The notes below the pieces were generated by a model. It saw only the letters and a program-made list of their open reading frames with translations. It searched no databases and was not told where the DNA came from. The translations under genes were made by a program, and so were the position numbers. This document shows positions 8,345 through 17,571 of a stretch of 35,930 bases of DNA, one piece after another. This DNA is from Burkholderiales bacterium. GTDB taxonomy: Bacteria > Pseudomonadota > Gammaproteobacteria > Burkholderiales > Casimicrobiaceae. Every line of letters begins with the position of its first letter. Position 1 is the stretch's first letter. The stretch lies in the NCBI GenBank assembly GCA_020845855.1, contig JADLEZ010000521.1, positions 1-35,930 on the forward strand, written 5' to 3'.

Positions 8345-8950
8345 TCATAGCAGCGGATCGACGCCTTCCGCGCGCAGCATCCGCGCGAGCGCAATCAACG
8401 GCAGCCCCACGAGCGCGCTCGGATCGTCGCTTGCGATGCGCTCGAACAGCACGATGCCGAGCGCCTCCGATTTGACACCGCCCGCGCAGTCGTACGGCGC
8501 TTCGCGATCGAGGTAATGCGCGATCTCGGCGTCGGACAGCGTGCGGAATGTGCTCTCGACGTCTACCAGCGCCTTCTGGCAGCGTCCGCTCGCCGCGTCG
8601 ACCAGCGCTACTCCCGTGTGAAAGACCACCGTCCTGCCGGACAGCGCGCGCAACTCCGCGAATGCGCGCTCGTGATTGCCGGGTTTGGACACCGCGCGCC
8701 CGCCGCAGTCGGCGACCTGGTCGGAGCCGATCACGAGTGCCTCCGCGTACCGGGCCGCCACCGCGCGCGCCTTGGCCTCCGACAGCCGCAGCGCGGTGGC
8801 CGCCGGTGCTTCGCCGGCCAGCGCGGTTTCGTCCACGTCGGGTGCGGCGATCTCGAACGGCAGCCCCAGCCGCTCGAGCAGCTCACGGCGGTAGCGCGAG
8901 GTGGAGCCCAGCACCAGCGAACGTGCCTTGGTCGTTGTTTTTTCGGGCAT
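8345..8950 (-). CDS. maf: Maf family nucleotide pyrophosphatase (YceF type)
   Basis: Nucleoside triphosphate pyrophosphatase that removes modified nucleotides; the YceF branch prefers m7GTP. The 201-residue product starts near LVLGSTSRYRRELLERLG (phosphate-binding S-x-S/T-x-R-R motif), has EAKARAVA, the conserved SDQVA (about 95-99), the KPGNHERAFAEL segment typical of YceF-type enzymes, and a C-terminal GLPL motif. The ATG is at 8950, divergent from yceD with 56 nt between the start codons, so maf and yceD share a promoter region. This arrangement next to yceD-rpmF is common in proteobacteria. Confidence 0.93.
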   Translation of the reverse strand: MPEKTTTKARSLVLGSTSRYRRELLERLGLPFEIAAPDVDETALAGEAPAATALRLSEAKARAVAARYAEALVIGSDQVADCGGRAVSKPGNHERAFAELRALSGRTVVFHTGVALVDAASGRCQKALVDVESTFRTLSDAEIAHYLDREAPYDCAGGVKSEALGIVLFERIASDDPSALVGLPLIALARMLRAEGVDPLL

Positions 8951-8954
8951 TTCT

Positions 8955-8983
8955 TTGACAATTCGGTCGTTACCGGCTATTAT
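8955..8983 (+). promoter_or_regulatory. Near-consensus sigma70 promoter for yceD-rpmF-fab
   Basis: TTGACA (8955-8960), a 17-nt spacer, then TATTAT (8978-8983): six of six and five of six matches to consensus. It is the strongest promoter seen in the window and lies in the maf/yceD divergent gap. Predicted start near 8990, giving a leader of about 17 nt before the yceD ATG. Confidence 0.85.
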
Positions 8984-9006
8984 CTAACGTTTTGCACGGG
9001 CGAATC

Positions 9007-9453
9007 ATGGGAAAGCGGCCGGGGACGTTCGACGCCTTCCGCCTCGCCCGCGATCGAGGCGTACTGGAAGGCACACTCGACGTCGGCGCCTCCGAGCGCC
9101 TTGCCGACCGCATCGCCGAGGGCCAGGAAACCGCGGCGCGGATCGCCTGGTGCATCGAAGGCACCACCGATGCGGCTGGCCGCCCGGCGCTGGCGATCGA
9201 GATCACGGGCGACGTGCCGCTGACCTGCCAGCGCTGCCTGACACCGCTTGCCTTGCCGGTGTCGCAGCGCACCGTCGCGGTGCTCGCGAAGAGCGAGGCG
9301 GACGCCGAGATGCTCGACGCCGACAGCGAGGAGGAGGTGCTGGTGGCCGACCATCCCCTCGACCCCGCCGAGCTGGTCGAGGACGAGTTGCTGTTGACGC
9401 TGCCGTACGCGCCCATGCACGAGGCGCGTGACTGTCCGGCGAGGCACAAGTAG
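9007..9453 (+). CDS. yceD: YceD/DUF177 family protein
   Basis: A 148-residue member of the DUF177 family, whose gene nearly always precedes rpmF; family members are linked to 23S rRNA/ribosome maturation. The visible signatures are the central [10 protein letters not shown] segment, in which a Cys-x-x-Cys pair is typical, an acidic stretch ([10 protein letters not shown]), and [16 protein letters not shown] near the end. I take ATG 9007 as the start; an upstream TTG at 8992 would lie on the predicted transcription start and is unlikely. It is followed after 32 nt by rpmF. Confidence 0.9.
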   Translation: MGKRPGTFDAFRLARDRGVLEGTLDVGASERLADRIAEGQETAARIAWCIEGTTDAAGRPALAIEITGDVPLTCQRCLTPLALPVSQRTVAVLAKSEADAEMLDADSEEEVLVADHPLDPAELVEDELLLTLPYAPMHEARDCPARHK

Positions 9454-9485
9454 CGCAATTTGAAAGATCCAAGAGGAGTGAAGTC

Positions 9486-9668
9486 ATGGCTGTCCAGCAG
9501 AACAAGAAGTCGCCGTCCAAGCGCGGCATGCACCGCGCGCACGATTTCCTGAAGGCGCCCACGCTGGGTGTCGAGCCCGTCACCGGCGAGACGCACCTGC
9601 GCCACCACATCAGCCCGAGCGGCTACTACCGCGGCAAGAAGGTCGTCAAGACCAAGGCGGACGAATAG
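9486..9668 (+). CDS. rpmF: 50S ribosomal protein L32
   Basis: Small basic ribosomal protein of 60 residues. [19 protein letters not shown] is the canonical L32 N-terminus, followed by [13 protein letters not shown] near the end. As in many betaproteobacteria it lacks the zinc-binding cysteines. The ATG follows AAGAGGAG. It sits in the conserved yceD-rpmF-plsX order; a block of three hairpins follows before plsX. Confidence 0.97.
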   Translation: MAVQQNKKSPSKRGMHRAHDFLKAPTLGVEPVTGETHLRHHISPSGYYRGKKVVKTKADE

Positions 9669-9672
9669 GCGA

Positions 9673-9704
9673 CGAGATCAAAACGCTTGCGCGTTTTGAT
9701 CTCG
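9673..9704 (+). terminator. Perfect 14-bp hairpin after rpmF
   Basis: Arms 9673-9686 and 9691-9704 pair perfectly around loop TTGC, five bases after the rpmF stop codon. There is no T tract beyond the stem, so it may be a 3'-end-stabilising or attenuating structure and not a full Rho-independent terminator. Confidence 0.6.
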
Positions 9705-9709
9705 AAGGA

Positions 9710-9806
9710 GTTACCGCGACTGGCTCGGGAGCGGCCCTTCGCCAGTCGCGTCGTAACAGCGAAAGCGCGCGGTTCATAGCCGCTTCGCGGCCGATCGGTA
9801 GCGCGC
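9710..9806 (+). other. Two further hairpins in the rpmF-plsX gap
   Basis: Arms 9715-9724 and 9741-9750 (10 bp) pair perfectly and extend to 9710-9714 with 9753-9757. A third structure has outer arms GCGCGC at 9765-9770 and 9801-9806 and an inner stem 9779-9783 with 9787-9791. Together with the 9673-9704 hairpin they make almost the whole gap structured. No ORF is visible here. Confidence 0.55.
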
Positions 9807-9873
9807 GCATGCGAGCAGAGTGCCCCTAACTGGGGTTAAACTCCTGCGGCAATCACATGAAACGCTCCAGACA

Positions 9874-10917
9874 ATGCCCGTCACGGTAGCCGTCGACGCA
9901 ATGGGAGGCGATCACGGCCCGGTGGTCACGGTGCCGGCCGCGCTGGCCTTCCTCGAGGAGCGGCCCGATGCGCAGGTCATCCTGGTCGGGCTCGCTCCCG
10001 CATTGACCGCGGCGCTGGCCAAGTCGCGCTCGCGCGCGAAGGCGCGCGCGAGCGTGCAGGCGTGCACCGAAGTCGTCGCCATGGATGAGCCGCCGGCGGA
10101 CGCGTTGCGCAAGAAGAAGGACTCGTCCATGCGCGTCGCGGTCAACCTGGTCAAGGACGGCGCCGCGCAGGCCTGCGTCTCCGCGGGCAACACCGGCGCC
10201 CTGATGGCGATCGCGCGCTTCGTGCTGAAGACGCTGCCCGGCATCGACCGCCCCGCGATCGCGTCGCAGCTGCCGACCCGCAAGGGGGTGACCACCGCGC
10301 TCGACCTCGGCGCCAACGTCAACTGCACGCCGCAGCAACTCGTGCAGTTCGCGGTGATGGGCAGCGCGCTCGCCACCGCCGTCGAAGGCATCGAGCGCCC
10401 GACCGTGGGCCTGCTCAACATCGGCGAGGAGGACATCAAGGGCAACGACGTCGTGAAGGAGACGGCGGAGCTCCTGAAGGCGGCGCCGATCAACTTCTAC
10501 GGCAACATCGAAGGCGACGACATCTACCGCGGCACCACCGACGTGGTGGTGTGCGACGGCTTCGTCGGCAACGTGGCGCTCAAGGTGTCGGAAGGGCTGG
10601 TGGTGATGCTGTACGACTTCCTGCGCACCGAATTCACGCGCAACGTCGCGCGCAAGGCTGCGGCGCTTGCCGCCATGCCGGCGCTGTCCGCCTTCAAGCA
10701 GCGCGTCGATCCCCGCCGCTACAACGGCGCCACGCTGGTGGGCCTCAAGGGCGTGGTGGTGAAGAGCCACGGCAGCGCCGACCGCCTGGGCTTTACCCAC
10801 GCCCTGTTCAAGGCGCACGCCGAAGTGGTGAGCGGCGTGCTCGACAAGATCGGGCGCGAGATCGCGGCCGTGCCCGTGCCGGCGGCCGCCGAGCCGGCGG
10901 AACAAGATGCCGGCTAG
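9874..10917 (+). CDS. plsX: Phosphate acyltransferase PlsX
   Basis: Makes acyl phosphate from acyl-ACP for phospholipid synthesis. With ATG 9874 the protein has 347 residues and opens with [14 protein letters not shown], the family N-terminus; in-frame upstream codons back to GTG 9820 are leader. Other signatures are [10 protein letters not shown] (about 92-101), the [10 protein letters not shown] segment, [12 protein letters not shown], and [12 protein letters not shown]. No clear Shine-Dalgarno site precedes the ATG. The stop overlaps the fabH start by 11 nt, which couples their translation. Confidence 0.95.
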   Translation: MPVTVAVDAMGGDHGPVVTVPAALAFLEERPDAQVILVGLAPALTAALAKSRSRAKARASVQACTEVVAMDEPPADALRKKKDSSMRVAVNLVKDGAAQACVSAGNTGALMAIARFVLKTLPGIDRPAIASQLPTRKGVTTALDLGANVNCTPQQLVQFAVMGSALATAVEGIERPTVGLLNIGEEDIKGNDVVKETAELLKAAPINFYGNIEGDDIYRGTTDVVVCDGFVGNVALKVSEGLVVMLYDFLRTEFTRNVARKAAALAAMPALSAFKQRVDPRRYNGATLVGLKGVVVKSHGSADRLGFTHALFKAHAEVVSGVLDKIGREIAAVPVPAAAEPAEQDAG

Positions 10918-11869
10918 CAGGATCGCGGGCACCGGCCGCTACCTGCCGGCGGAGGTGCTGACCAACGAAGCGTTGGCCCGGCGCGTGGACACGAGCGACG
11001 AGTGGATCCGCACGCGCACCGGCATCCTCCAACGCCACATCGCCGCAGCGGACGAGGCGACGTCGGACCTGGCACTGCACGCATCGCGCGAGGCGATCGC
11101 CGCGGCGGGCATGCAGCCGTCCGACATCGATCTCATCGTGCTCGCGACGGCCACGCCGGACATGATCTTTCCGTCGACCGCGTGCATCCTGCAGGACAAG
11201 CTCGGGATCAGGAACGGCGGCGCCGCGCTCGACGTCGGCGCCGTGTGCTCGGGCTTCGTGTACGCGCTTGCGATCGCGGACAAGATGGTCGCGAGCGGCG
11301 CCGCGCGCAACGCGCTGGTCGTGGGCGCGGAGATCTACTCGCGCATCCTCGACTGGAACGACCGCGGCACCTGCGTGCTGTTCGGCGACGGCGCAGGGGC
11401 GGTCGTGCTGTTGCCCTCCGACGCGCCCGGGATCGTCACCTCGCACCTGCACGCCGACGGCAGCCATCGCGGCATCCTGTGCGTGCCGGGGCACGTGCAC
11501 AACGGCCAGGTCACGGGCACGCCGTACTTGCACATGGATGGCTCCGCGGTGTTCAAGTTCGCGGTGAAGGTCCTGGCCGACGTCGCCCACGAGGCGCTCG
11601 CGGCCGCCGACCTGCCGGCGGAGCGGATCGACTGGGTGATCCCGCACCAGGCGAACATCCGCATCATGGACGCGACGATGAAGAAGCTGTATCTGCCGCA
11701 CGAGCGGCTGGTGGTGACCGTCGATCTGCACGGCAACACGTCGGCGGCGTCGATCCCGATGGCGCTCGATGTCGCGGTGCGCGACGGCCGTATCCGCAAG
11801 GGCCAGCACGTGATGATGCTCGGCGTGGGCGGCGGGTTCACGTGGGGCTCCGTCCTGGTGAAATGGTGA
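10907..11869 (+). CDS. fabH: 3-oxoacyl-ACP synthase III (FabH)
   Basis: Begins fatty-acid synthesis by condensing acetyl-CoA with malonyl-ACP. The 320-residue protein has the thiolase-fold catalytic triad: Cys114 in GAVCSGF, His247 in IPHQANIRI and Asn277 in HGNTSAAS. Length and motifs are standard. The start at ATG 10907 overlaps the end of plsX, and fabD follows after one base, indicating a tightly packed operon. Confidence 0.96.
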   Translation: MPASRIAGTGRYLPAEVLTNEALARRVDTSDEWIRTRTGILQRHIAAADEATSDLALHASREAIAAAGMQPSDIDLIVLATATPDMIFPSTACILQDKLGIRNGGAALDVGAVCSGFVYALAIADKMVASGAARNALVVGAEIYSRILDWNDRGTCVLFGDGAGAVVLLPSDAPGIVTSHLHADGSHRGILCVPGHVHNGQVTGTPYLHMDGSAVFKFAVKVLADVAHEALAAADLPAERIDWVIPHQANIRIMDATMKKLYLPHERLVVTVDLHGNTSAASIPMALDVAVRDGRIRKGQHVMMLGVGGGFTWGSVLVKW

Positions 11870-11870
11870 C

Positions 11871-12803
11871 ATGAAGATCGGATTCGTATTTCCGGGGCAA
11901 GGCTCGCAGGCCGTGGGCATGATGAACGGCTTCGCCGCGCACCCGGTGGTGAAGGAGACCTTCGCCGAGGCCTCCGAGGTGCTGGGCGAAGATCTGTGGG
12001 CCCTGGTCGAAGGCGGTCCCGCGGAAGCACTCGCGGTCACGACCAACACCCAGCCGGTGATGCTCGCTGCCGGCGTGGCCGCGTGGCGCGCGTGGCAGGC
12101 GGAAGGCGGTCCGCCGCCTGCGGTGCTGGCCGGACACAGCCTTGGCGAATACACGGCGCTCGTCGCTGCGGGCGCGATCGCCTTCGGCGACGCGGTGCCG
12201 CTCGTGCGCTTTCGCGCGCAGGCGATGCAGGACGCGGTGCCGCGCGGGGTGGGCGCCATGGCGGCGATCATGGGCGGCGACGACGACGCCGTCGCCGCGG
12301 CGTGTGCGGAGGCGGCGCAGGGGCAGGTGGCCGAGGCCGTCAACTTCAACGCACCGGGACAGCTCGTGATCGCGGGGCACAAGGAGGCCGTCGAGCGCGC
12401 CGTGGCGCTCGCGAAGCAGAAGGGCGCCAAGCGAGGCGTGCTGCTGCCGGTGTCGGCGCCGTTCCACAGCTCGCTCATGCGGCCCGCCGCGGACGAGCTC
12501 GCGCAGCGGCTCGACCGGGTGCCGATCCGCACACCGGAGATTCCGGTAATCCACAACGTGGATGTCGAGCAGCATCGCGATCACGGCGAGATCCGGCAGG
12601 CGCTTGCGCGCCAGGCCGCAAGCCCCGTGCGCTGGACCGCGACCGTGCGCGCGATGGCGGCCATGGGCGTCACCCACATCGTCGAATGCGGGCCGGGCAA
12701 GGTGCTTGCCGGACTCGTCAAGCGGATCGTCGACGACGTGCCTGCCTACGCGCTGACCGACAGCGCCGCCGTGGCGACCACACTCGCGGAGCTGCGCAAG
12801 TGA
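11871..12803 (+). CDS. fabD: Malonyl-CoA:ACP transacylase (FabD)
   Basis: Transfers malonyl from CoA to acyl carrier protein. The 310-residue protein has FPGQGSQ (7-13), the nucleophile Ser90 in GHSLGEYTA, catalytic His199 in SAPFHSS, and a GPGKVL segment near the C-terminus. It starts one base after fabH ends, and its stop overlaps the fabG GTG start (GTGA). Confidence 0.96.
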   Translation: MKIGFVFPGQGSQAVGMMNGFAAHPVVKETFAEASEVLGEDLWALVEGGPAEALAVTTNTQPVMLAAGVAAWRAWQAEGGPPPAVLAGHSLGEYTALVAAGAIAFGDAVPLVRFRAQAMQDAVPRGVGAMAAIMGGDDDAVAAACAEAAQGQVAEAVNFNAPGQLVIAGHKEAVERAVALAKQKGAKRGVLLPVSAPFHSSLMRPAADELAQRLDRVPIRTPEIPVIHNVDVEQHRDHGEIRQALARQAASPVRWTATVRAMAAMGVTHIVECGPGKVLAGLVKRIVDDVPAYALTDSAAVATTLAELRK

Positions 12804-13549
12804 GCGGACCCTTGCACGGACAGACTGCGCTCGTCACCGGCGCCACGCGCGGCATCGGCCGCGCCATCGCGTTGCGGCTCGCCGCCGACGGCGCGACGGT
12901 GGTCGGCACCGCGACCACGGACGAAGGCGCCGCGTCCATATCCTCGATGCTCGCGCAAGCCGGCAACGCCGGCTCCGGCATGCGTCTGGACGTCACCGAT
13001 GCCGCGCAGACCGATGCGGTAATCGCGGCCGTCGAGGCGAAGCACGGGCCGATCGTGATCCTGGTCAACAACGCCGGCGTCACCCGCGACAACCTGCTCC
13101 TGCGCATGAAGGAGGAGGAGTGGGACGCGATCATGAGCACCAACCTCAAGCCCGCGTACCGGCTGGCGAAGGCGGTGATGCGCGGCATGATGAAGGCGCG
13201 CCACGGGCGGATCGTCAATATCGGCAGCGTGGTCGGCGCAAGCGGCAACGCGGGGCAGGCCAACGACGCGGCGGCCAAGGCGGCGCTCGTCGGCTTCACC
13301 AAGTCGCTCGCGCAGGAAGTCGGCAGCCGCAACATCACGGTCAACTGCGTGGCGCCCGGCTTCATCGACACCGACATGACCAAGGCGCTGCCGGACGCCG
13401 CGCGCGAGGCGCTGCTCACGCGCATCCCGCTCGGGCGACTCGGCAGCCCGGAGGACATCGCGCACGCGGTGGCCTACCTCGCAAGCCCCGGCGCGGGCTA
13501 CGTCACGGGGGCGACCCTGCACGTCAACGGCGGGATGTACATGGCCTAA
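12800..13549 (+). CDS. fabG: 3-oxoacyl-ACP reductase FabG with catalytic Tyr replaced by Asp
   Basis: Short-chain dehydrogenase that reduces 3-oxoacyl-ACP with NADPH. I start at GTG 12800, overlapping the fabD stop, giving 249 residues and the usual N-terminus. The cofactor motif TGATRGIG (13-20), NNAG (90-93), Asn115, Ser143 and Lys160 of the active site are all present. The residue that should be the catalytic Tyr of the Y-x-x-x-K motif is Asp156 (GAC at 13265-13267; segment QANDAAAK instead of QANYAAAK), and the next conserved Gly is Ala. TAC to GAC needs one base change. As read, the enzyme should be inactive or greatly altered, unless this is a sequence error or another reductase replaces it. 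It is the only fabG in this cluster. Confidence 0.93.
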   Translation: MSGPLHGQTALVTGATRGIGRAIALRLAADGATVVGTATTDEGAASISSMLAQAGNAGSGMRLDVTDAAQTDAVIAAVEAKHGPIVILVNNAGVTRDNLLLRMKEEEWDAIMSTNLKPAYRLAKAVMRGMMKARHGRIVNIGSVVGASGNAGQANDAAAKAALVGFTKSLAQEVGSRNITVNCVAPGFIDTDMTKALPDAAREALLTRIPLGRLGSPEDIAHAVAYLASPGAGYVTGATLHVNGGMYMA

Positions 13550-13550
13550 A

Positions 13551-13599
13551 TGGGGTCAGAGTCGAATCTCGATTCGAGTATGGGGTCAGAGTCGAATCT
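13551..13599. repeat. Two exact 19-nt copies of the GGGTCAGAGTCGA repeat
   Basis: Identical 19-nt units lie at 13551-13569 and 13581-13599. The junction forms a small hairpin (TCGAAT 13563-13568 with ATTCGA 13573-13578). The units share their core with the repeats at 8-96 and 139-184 near dnaX. They begin one base after the fabG stop codon, so they may have inserted into the fabG-acpP gap. Confidence 0.8.
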
Positions 13600-13627
13600 T
13601 CTGTCGTCGGGTGGCGACGGTCGGTTC

Positions 13628-13636
13628 TGGTAGAAT
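13628..13636 (+). promoter_or_regulatory. Extended -10 promoter for acpP
   Basis: TGGTAGAAT fits an extended -10 element (TGn plus TAGAAT, five of six matches). There is no good -35 at normal spacing. A separate promoter for acpP is expected because acyl carrier protein is needed in large amounts and repeats interrupt the gap after fabG. Confidence 0.5.
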
Positions 13637-13680
13637 TCGCGAGTTTCAATTCAGGGGCCCCGGGACAGGGGAGGAGCGCA

Positions 13681-13920
13681 ATGGACAACGTTGAACAGCG
13701 TGTCAAGAAGATCGTCGCGGAGCAGCTCGGCGTGAACGAGGCCGAGATCAAGAACGAATCGTCGTTCGTCGACGACCTAGGCGCCGATTCCCTCGACACG
13801 GTCGAGCTCGTGATGGCGCTCGAAGAGGAGTTCGAGACCGAGATTCCCGACGAGGAAGCCGAGAAAATCACGACGGTTCAACAGGCGATCGACTACGTCG
13901 GCGCCCATCTCAAGAAGTAG
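13681..13920 (+). CDS. acpP: Acyl carrier protein
   Basis: Carries growing acyl chains on a phosphopantetheine arm. The 79-residue acidic protein has Ser37 in GADSLDT as the prosthetic-group site, and the classic [18 protein letters not shown] segment. ATG 13681 follows a strong GGGGAGGAG site. It sits between fabG and fabF as usual. Confidence 0.98.
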   Translation: MDNVEQRVKKIVAEQLGVNEAEIKNESSFVDDLGADSLDTVELVMALEEEFETEIPDEEAEKITTVQQAIDYVGAHLKK

Positions 13921-13980
13921 TCGCCGATAAGCGCGGAGCGCGGAGGGTGTTCACCGACGCCTCCGACGCCCTCCATGGTC

Positions 13981-15222
13981 ATGTCCCGCCGCCGCGTCGT
14001 CGTCACCGGTCTCGGCATCATTTCGCCCGTCGGCATCGGGGCCGACGAGGCATGGGCGAACATCCTCGCCGGCCGCTCCGGCATCGCAAAGATCACCCGC
14101 TTCGACGCCTCCGCCTTCCCCTCGCAGATCGCGGGTGAGGTGAAGGGCTTCGACGTGACGAAGTACCTGTCGGGCAAGGAAGCGCGCCGTTACGACACGT
14201 TCATCCACTACGGCCTCGTCGCCACCATGCAGGCGGTGAAGGACGCCGGGCTCGAGGGTTACGCGGGGGACAAGGAGCGCGTCGGCGTATGCATCGGCTC
14301 CGGTATCGGTGGCCTGCCGATGATCGAGGAGACCCACGCCGCGTACACGCAGGGCGGCCTGCGCAAGGTCTCGCCGTTCTTCGTACCGGGCTCGATCATC
14401 AACATGATCTCGGGCCTGGCGTCGATCCAGTACGGCTACCAAGGGCCGAACCTCGGCACCGTGAGTGCGTGCTCGACCGCCAACCACAGCATCGGCGAAG
14501 CCGCGCGCCTCATCGAGTACGGCGACGCCGACATCATCGTCGCGGGAGGCTCCGAGGCGACCGTCTCTCCGCTCGGCGTGGGCGGCTTCTGCGCGTCGCG
14601 CGCGCTGTCCACCCGCAACGACGACCCCACGACCGCGAGCCGACCCTGGGATGCGGGCCGCGACGGCTTCGTGCTGGGCGAGGGCGCCGGTGTGCTCGTG
14701 CTGGAGGAGCTGGAGCACGCGAGGGCGCGCGGCGCACGCATCTACTGCGAGCTTGCGGGGTACGGCATGAGCGCGGATGCGCACCACATCACCGCGCCTC
14801 CGGAAAACGGCGACGGCGCGCGGCGCAGCATGGTCAACGCGCTGAAGAATGCCGGCATGCAGCCGGCTGACATCCAGTACATCAACGCGCACGGCACGTC
14901 CACCCCGCTGGGCGACATCGCCGAATGCATCGCGGTCAAGCGCGCGTTCGGCGAGCATGCGAGCAGGCTCGCGGTGTCGTCGACCAAGTCGATGACCGGC
15001 CACCTGCTGGGCGCGGCCGGCGGCATCGAAGCGGTGTTCACCGTGCTCGCGATCCGCGACCAGGTGGCGCCGCCGACGGCCAACCTCGTCGACGTCGATC
15101 CGGCGTGCGACCTCGACTTCGTACCGCTGGCCGCGCGCAAGATGCTCATCCGCGGCGCCCTCTCCAACTCGTTCGGCTTCGGGGGCACCAACGCGACGCT
15201 CGCGTTCCGCGCGCTGCCCTGA
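13981..15222 (+). CDS. fabF: 3-oxoacyl-ACP synthase II (FabF)
   Basis: Elongating beta-ketoacyl-ACP synthase. From ATG 13981 it has 413 residues starting MSRRRVVVTGLG, the family N-terminus; ATG 13975, two codons upstream, is also possible, and neither has a clear ribosome site at normal distance. The catalytic residues are Cys164 (SACSTANHS), His304 (NAHGTSTPLGD), Lys336 and His341 (KSMTGHLLGAAG). The FGFGGTNAT C-terminus is intact. It follows acpP after 60 nt. Confidence 0.96.
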   Translation: MSRRRVVVTGLGIISPVGIGADEAWANILAGRSGIAKITRFDASAFPSQIAGEVKGFDVTKYLSGKEARRYDTFIHYGLVATMQAVKDAGLEGYAGDKERVGVCIGSGIGGLPMIEETHAAYTQGGLRKVSPFFVPGSIINMISGLASIQYGYQGPNLGTVSACSTANHSIGEAARLIEYGDADIIVAGGSEATVSPLGVGGFCASRALSTRNDDPTTASRPWDAGRDGFVLGEGAGVLVLEELEHARARGARIYCELAGYGMSADAHHITAPPENGDGARRSMVNALKNAGMQPADIQYINAHGTSTPLGDIAECIAVKRAFGEHASRLAVSSTKSMTGHLLGAAGGIEAVFTVLAIRDQVAPPTANLVDVDPACDLDFVPLAARKMLIRGALSNSFGFGGTNATLAFRALP

Positions 15223-15239
15223 ACCCATCGCAGTCCCGC

Positions 15240-16481
15240 ATGGCTCTCATCGTTCAAAAGTACGGCGGCACTTCGGTCGGCTCGATCGACCGCATCAAGA
15301 ACGTCGCGCGCCGCGTCGCGCACTTCCACAAGCAGGGGCATCAGCTCGTGGTGGTCGTGTCCGCCATGTCGGGCGAGACCAACCGTCTGCTGGCGCTGGC
15401 GAAGGAGCTGTCCGCCAATCCCAGCCCGCGCGAGCTCGACGTTGTCGCCGCGACCGGCGAGCAGGTGACGATCGGTCTCTTGGCGATCGCACTGCACGAG
15501 CTCGGCATCGGAGCCCGGAGCTACACCGGCGGGCAGGTGCGCGTTCTCACCGACAACGCGCACACCAAGGCGCGCATCCTCACCATCGACGAGACCCCCA
15601 TGCGCCGCGATCTCGCTCGCGGCACCGTGGTGATCGTGGCCGGATTCCAGGGCGTGGACGCCGAAGGCAACATCACCACGCTCGGCCGGGGCGGGTCGGA
15701 CACCTCGGGCGTTGCGCTCGCCGCGGCGCTCAAAGCCGACGAGTGCCAGATCTACACCGATGTCGACGGCGTGTACACGACCGATCCGCGCATCGTGCCG
15801 GAGGCGCGACGCCTTTCCAGCGTGACTTTCGAGGAAATGCTCGAGATGGCAAGCCTCGGGTCCAAGGTCCTGCAGATCCGCTCGGTGGAGTTCGCCGGCA
15901 AGTACAAGGTCAAATTGCGCGTGTTGTCCTCGCTCGACGAACCCGAGTCGACTGCGCCCGGCACGCTCATCACCTTCGAGGAAGACGACACCATGGAACA
16001 GGCGATCATCTCCGGCATCGCGTTCAACCGCGACGAGGCCAAGATCTCGGTAATGGGGGTCCCGGACAAGCCCGGGATCGCGGCGGCGATCCTCGGGCCG
16101 GTGGCGGACGCCAACGTCGACGTCGACATGATCGTGCAGAACATCGGCTCCTCGGAGCACACGGACTTCTCGTTCACGGTCCACCGTAACGAGTACCAGC
16201 GGGCGCTCGACCTTCTCGCCGAGCAGCGCAAGAAGGGTCTCGCCGCGCGCGAGATCATCGGCGACAGCCGCATCTGCAAGGTGTCGGTGATCGGCATTGG
16301 CATGCGCTCGCACGTCGGCATCGCGTCGAAGATGTTCAAAACGCTCGCCGACGAGGGGATCAACATCCAGATGATCTCCACCTCCGAGATCAAGATCTCG
16401 GTGGTGATCGACGAGAAGTACCTCGAGCTCGCGGTGCGCGTGCTGCACCGCGCGTTCGAGCTCGACAAGGAGTCTGCCTGA
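15240..16481 (+). CDS. lysC: Aspartate kinase
   Basis: First step of the aspartate pathway to Lys, Met, Thr and Ile. The 413-residue protein starts at ATG 15240 and shows KYGGTSVG (7-14), the SAMSGETNRLL stretch, GRGGSDTSGVALAAAL in the kinase core, YTDVDGVYTTDPR, and two C-terminal ACT domains (about 265-405) with VMGVPDKPGIAAAILGP and GIGMRSHVGIASKMF, which normally mediate feedback inhibition. It follows fabF by 17 nt. The next gene's ATG shares one base with its stop (TGATG). Confidence 0.96.
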   Translation: MALIVQKYGGTSVGSIDRIKNVARRVAHFHKQGHQLVVVVSAMSGETNRLLALAKELSANPSPRELDVVAATGEQVTIGLLAIALHELGIGARSYTGGQVRVLTDNAHTKARILTIDETPMRRDLARGTVVIVAGFQGVDAEGNITTLGRGGSDTSGVALAAALKADECQIYTDVDGVYTTDPRIVPEARRLSSVTFEEMLEMASLGSKVLQIRSVEFAGKYKVKLRVLSSLDEPESTAPGTLITFEEDDTMEQAIISGIAFNRDEAKISVMGVPDKPGIAAAILGPVADANVDVDMIVQNIGSSEHTDFSFTVHRNEYQRALDLLAEQRKKGLAAREIIGDSRICKVSVIGIGMRSHVGIASKMFKTLADEGINIQMISTSEIKISVVIDEKYLELAVRVLHRAFELDKESA

Positions 16482-17548
16482 TGCCGGGCGTTGGGCTGAT
16501 CGGTCTTGGTTTCGGGGCCCAGGTCCATCTGCCTGCGTTCCAGGCGGAAGGCTGGGACGTGGTGGCCGTGTGCGCACGCAACCGCGACAAGGCACGGAAG
16601 GTCGCGGATGCGGCAGGCGTTACGCACGTCGTCACCGATGCAAGGGAGCTCATCGCCCGCGGCGACATCGATGCGGTGGCGATCAGCACGCCGCCGAGCA
16701 CGCACCATGCGCTCGCGATGGCGGCGCTCGCCGCGGGCAAACACGTGCTGTGCGAGAAGCCGTTCGCCATGACCGCGCGCGAGGCGGCGCAAATGCGCGA
16801 CCTCGCGGCGACATCCGGGCGCACCGCGATGGTCGCACACGAGTTCCGCTACACCCCGCAGCGGCGCTACATCAAGCAACTCGTCGCCGACGGGCAGATC
16901 GGCAAGTTTCGCATCTGCACCATCGAGATGTTCATGGATCGCTACGTCACCGCCCAGCCGCGGCTTGCCACGTGGCTCGCGTTCCACGAGCACGGCGGCG
17001 GCATCCTCGGCGCACTCGGCTCGCACTACATCGACGGGCTGCGCGACTGGTTCGGGGAGATTTCGTCGGTGCATTGCCAGCTCGCGACGCTGCGTCCCGA
17101 CGTCGTCGATGCGGACGGCAAGGCTCGGCAGGCGGAGGCCGACGACACGTTCTCGCTCACGCTCAATTTCGCGAGCGGCGGCATGGCGACGATGATCGCG
17201 TCGTTCGCGGCGACCCCTGCGCGCGGCACGCGCATCGCGGTCATGGGCGACGAAGGGACGCTGATCGCGGAGCAGGCGGGGATGAATCCCACGCACGACG
17301 GTGTAGTCGTCGCAAGCCGCAAGGGCTCGCCCCTCGCGCGGCTGGCCACTCCGGAGCACCTCACGCTCGCTGCCGACGACCGCGACCACCGGCTGATGGC
17401 CTTCCGCATGCTCGTGCGCGACTTCACGAAAGGCATCGCGCAGGGCATTTCGCCCGCGCCCAACTTCGTCGACGGCTGGCGATGCCAGCAGGTGCTCGAC
17501 GCGGCGCGCGAGTCGGCAGCCAGCGGGCGGACGGTCGAGATCGCGTAG
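16481..17548 (+). CDS. Gfo/Idh/MocA family NAD(P)-dependent oxidoreductase
   Basis: A 355-residue dehydrogenase-like protein. The N-terminal Rossmann fold starts GLIGLGFGAQVHLPAF, followed by AISTPPSTHHALA and the family motif CEKPFAMTAREA, whose Lys (about residue 91) is in the active site. The C-terminal alpha/beta domain includes GGILGALGSHYIDGLRDWFGE. These features place it in the Gfo/Idh/MocA family, which acts mainly on sugars, inositols and related polyols; the substrate cannot be told. It overlaps the lysC stop by one base and so probably shares its transcript, without an obvious pathway link. Confidence 0.9.
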   Translation: MPGVGLIGLGFGAQVHLPAFQAEGWDVVAVCARNRDKARKVADAAGVTHVVTDARELIARGDIDAVAISTPPSTHHALAMAALAAGKHVLCEKPFAMTAREAAQMRDLAATSGRTAMVAHEFRYTPQRRYIKQLVADGQIGKFRICTIEMFMDRYVTAQPRLATWLAFHEHGGGILGALGSHYIDGLRDWFGEISSVHCQLATLRPDVVDADGKARQAEADDTFSLTLNFASGGMATMIASFAATPARGTRIAVMGDEGTLIAEQAGMNPTHDGVVVASRKGSPLARLATPEHLTLAADDRDHRLMAFRMLVRDFTKGIAQGISPAPNFVDGWRCQQVLDAARESAASGRTVEIA

Positions 17549-17571
17549 GACTGCCCTGGCGGCGGGATGGA

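Noticed and set aside
9673-9704. GATCAAAACGC...GCGTTTTGATC read as an Fnr box
   Set aside because: The half-sites are in the wrong order and spacing for TTGAT-N4-ATCAA. It is a hairpin stem.
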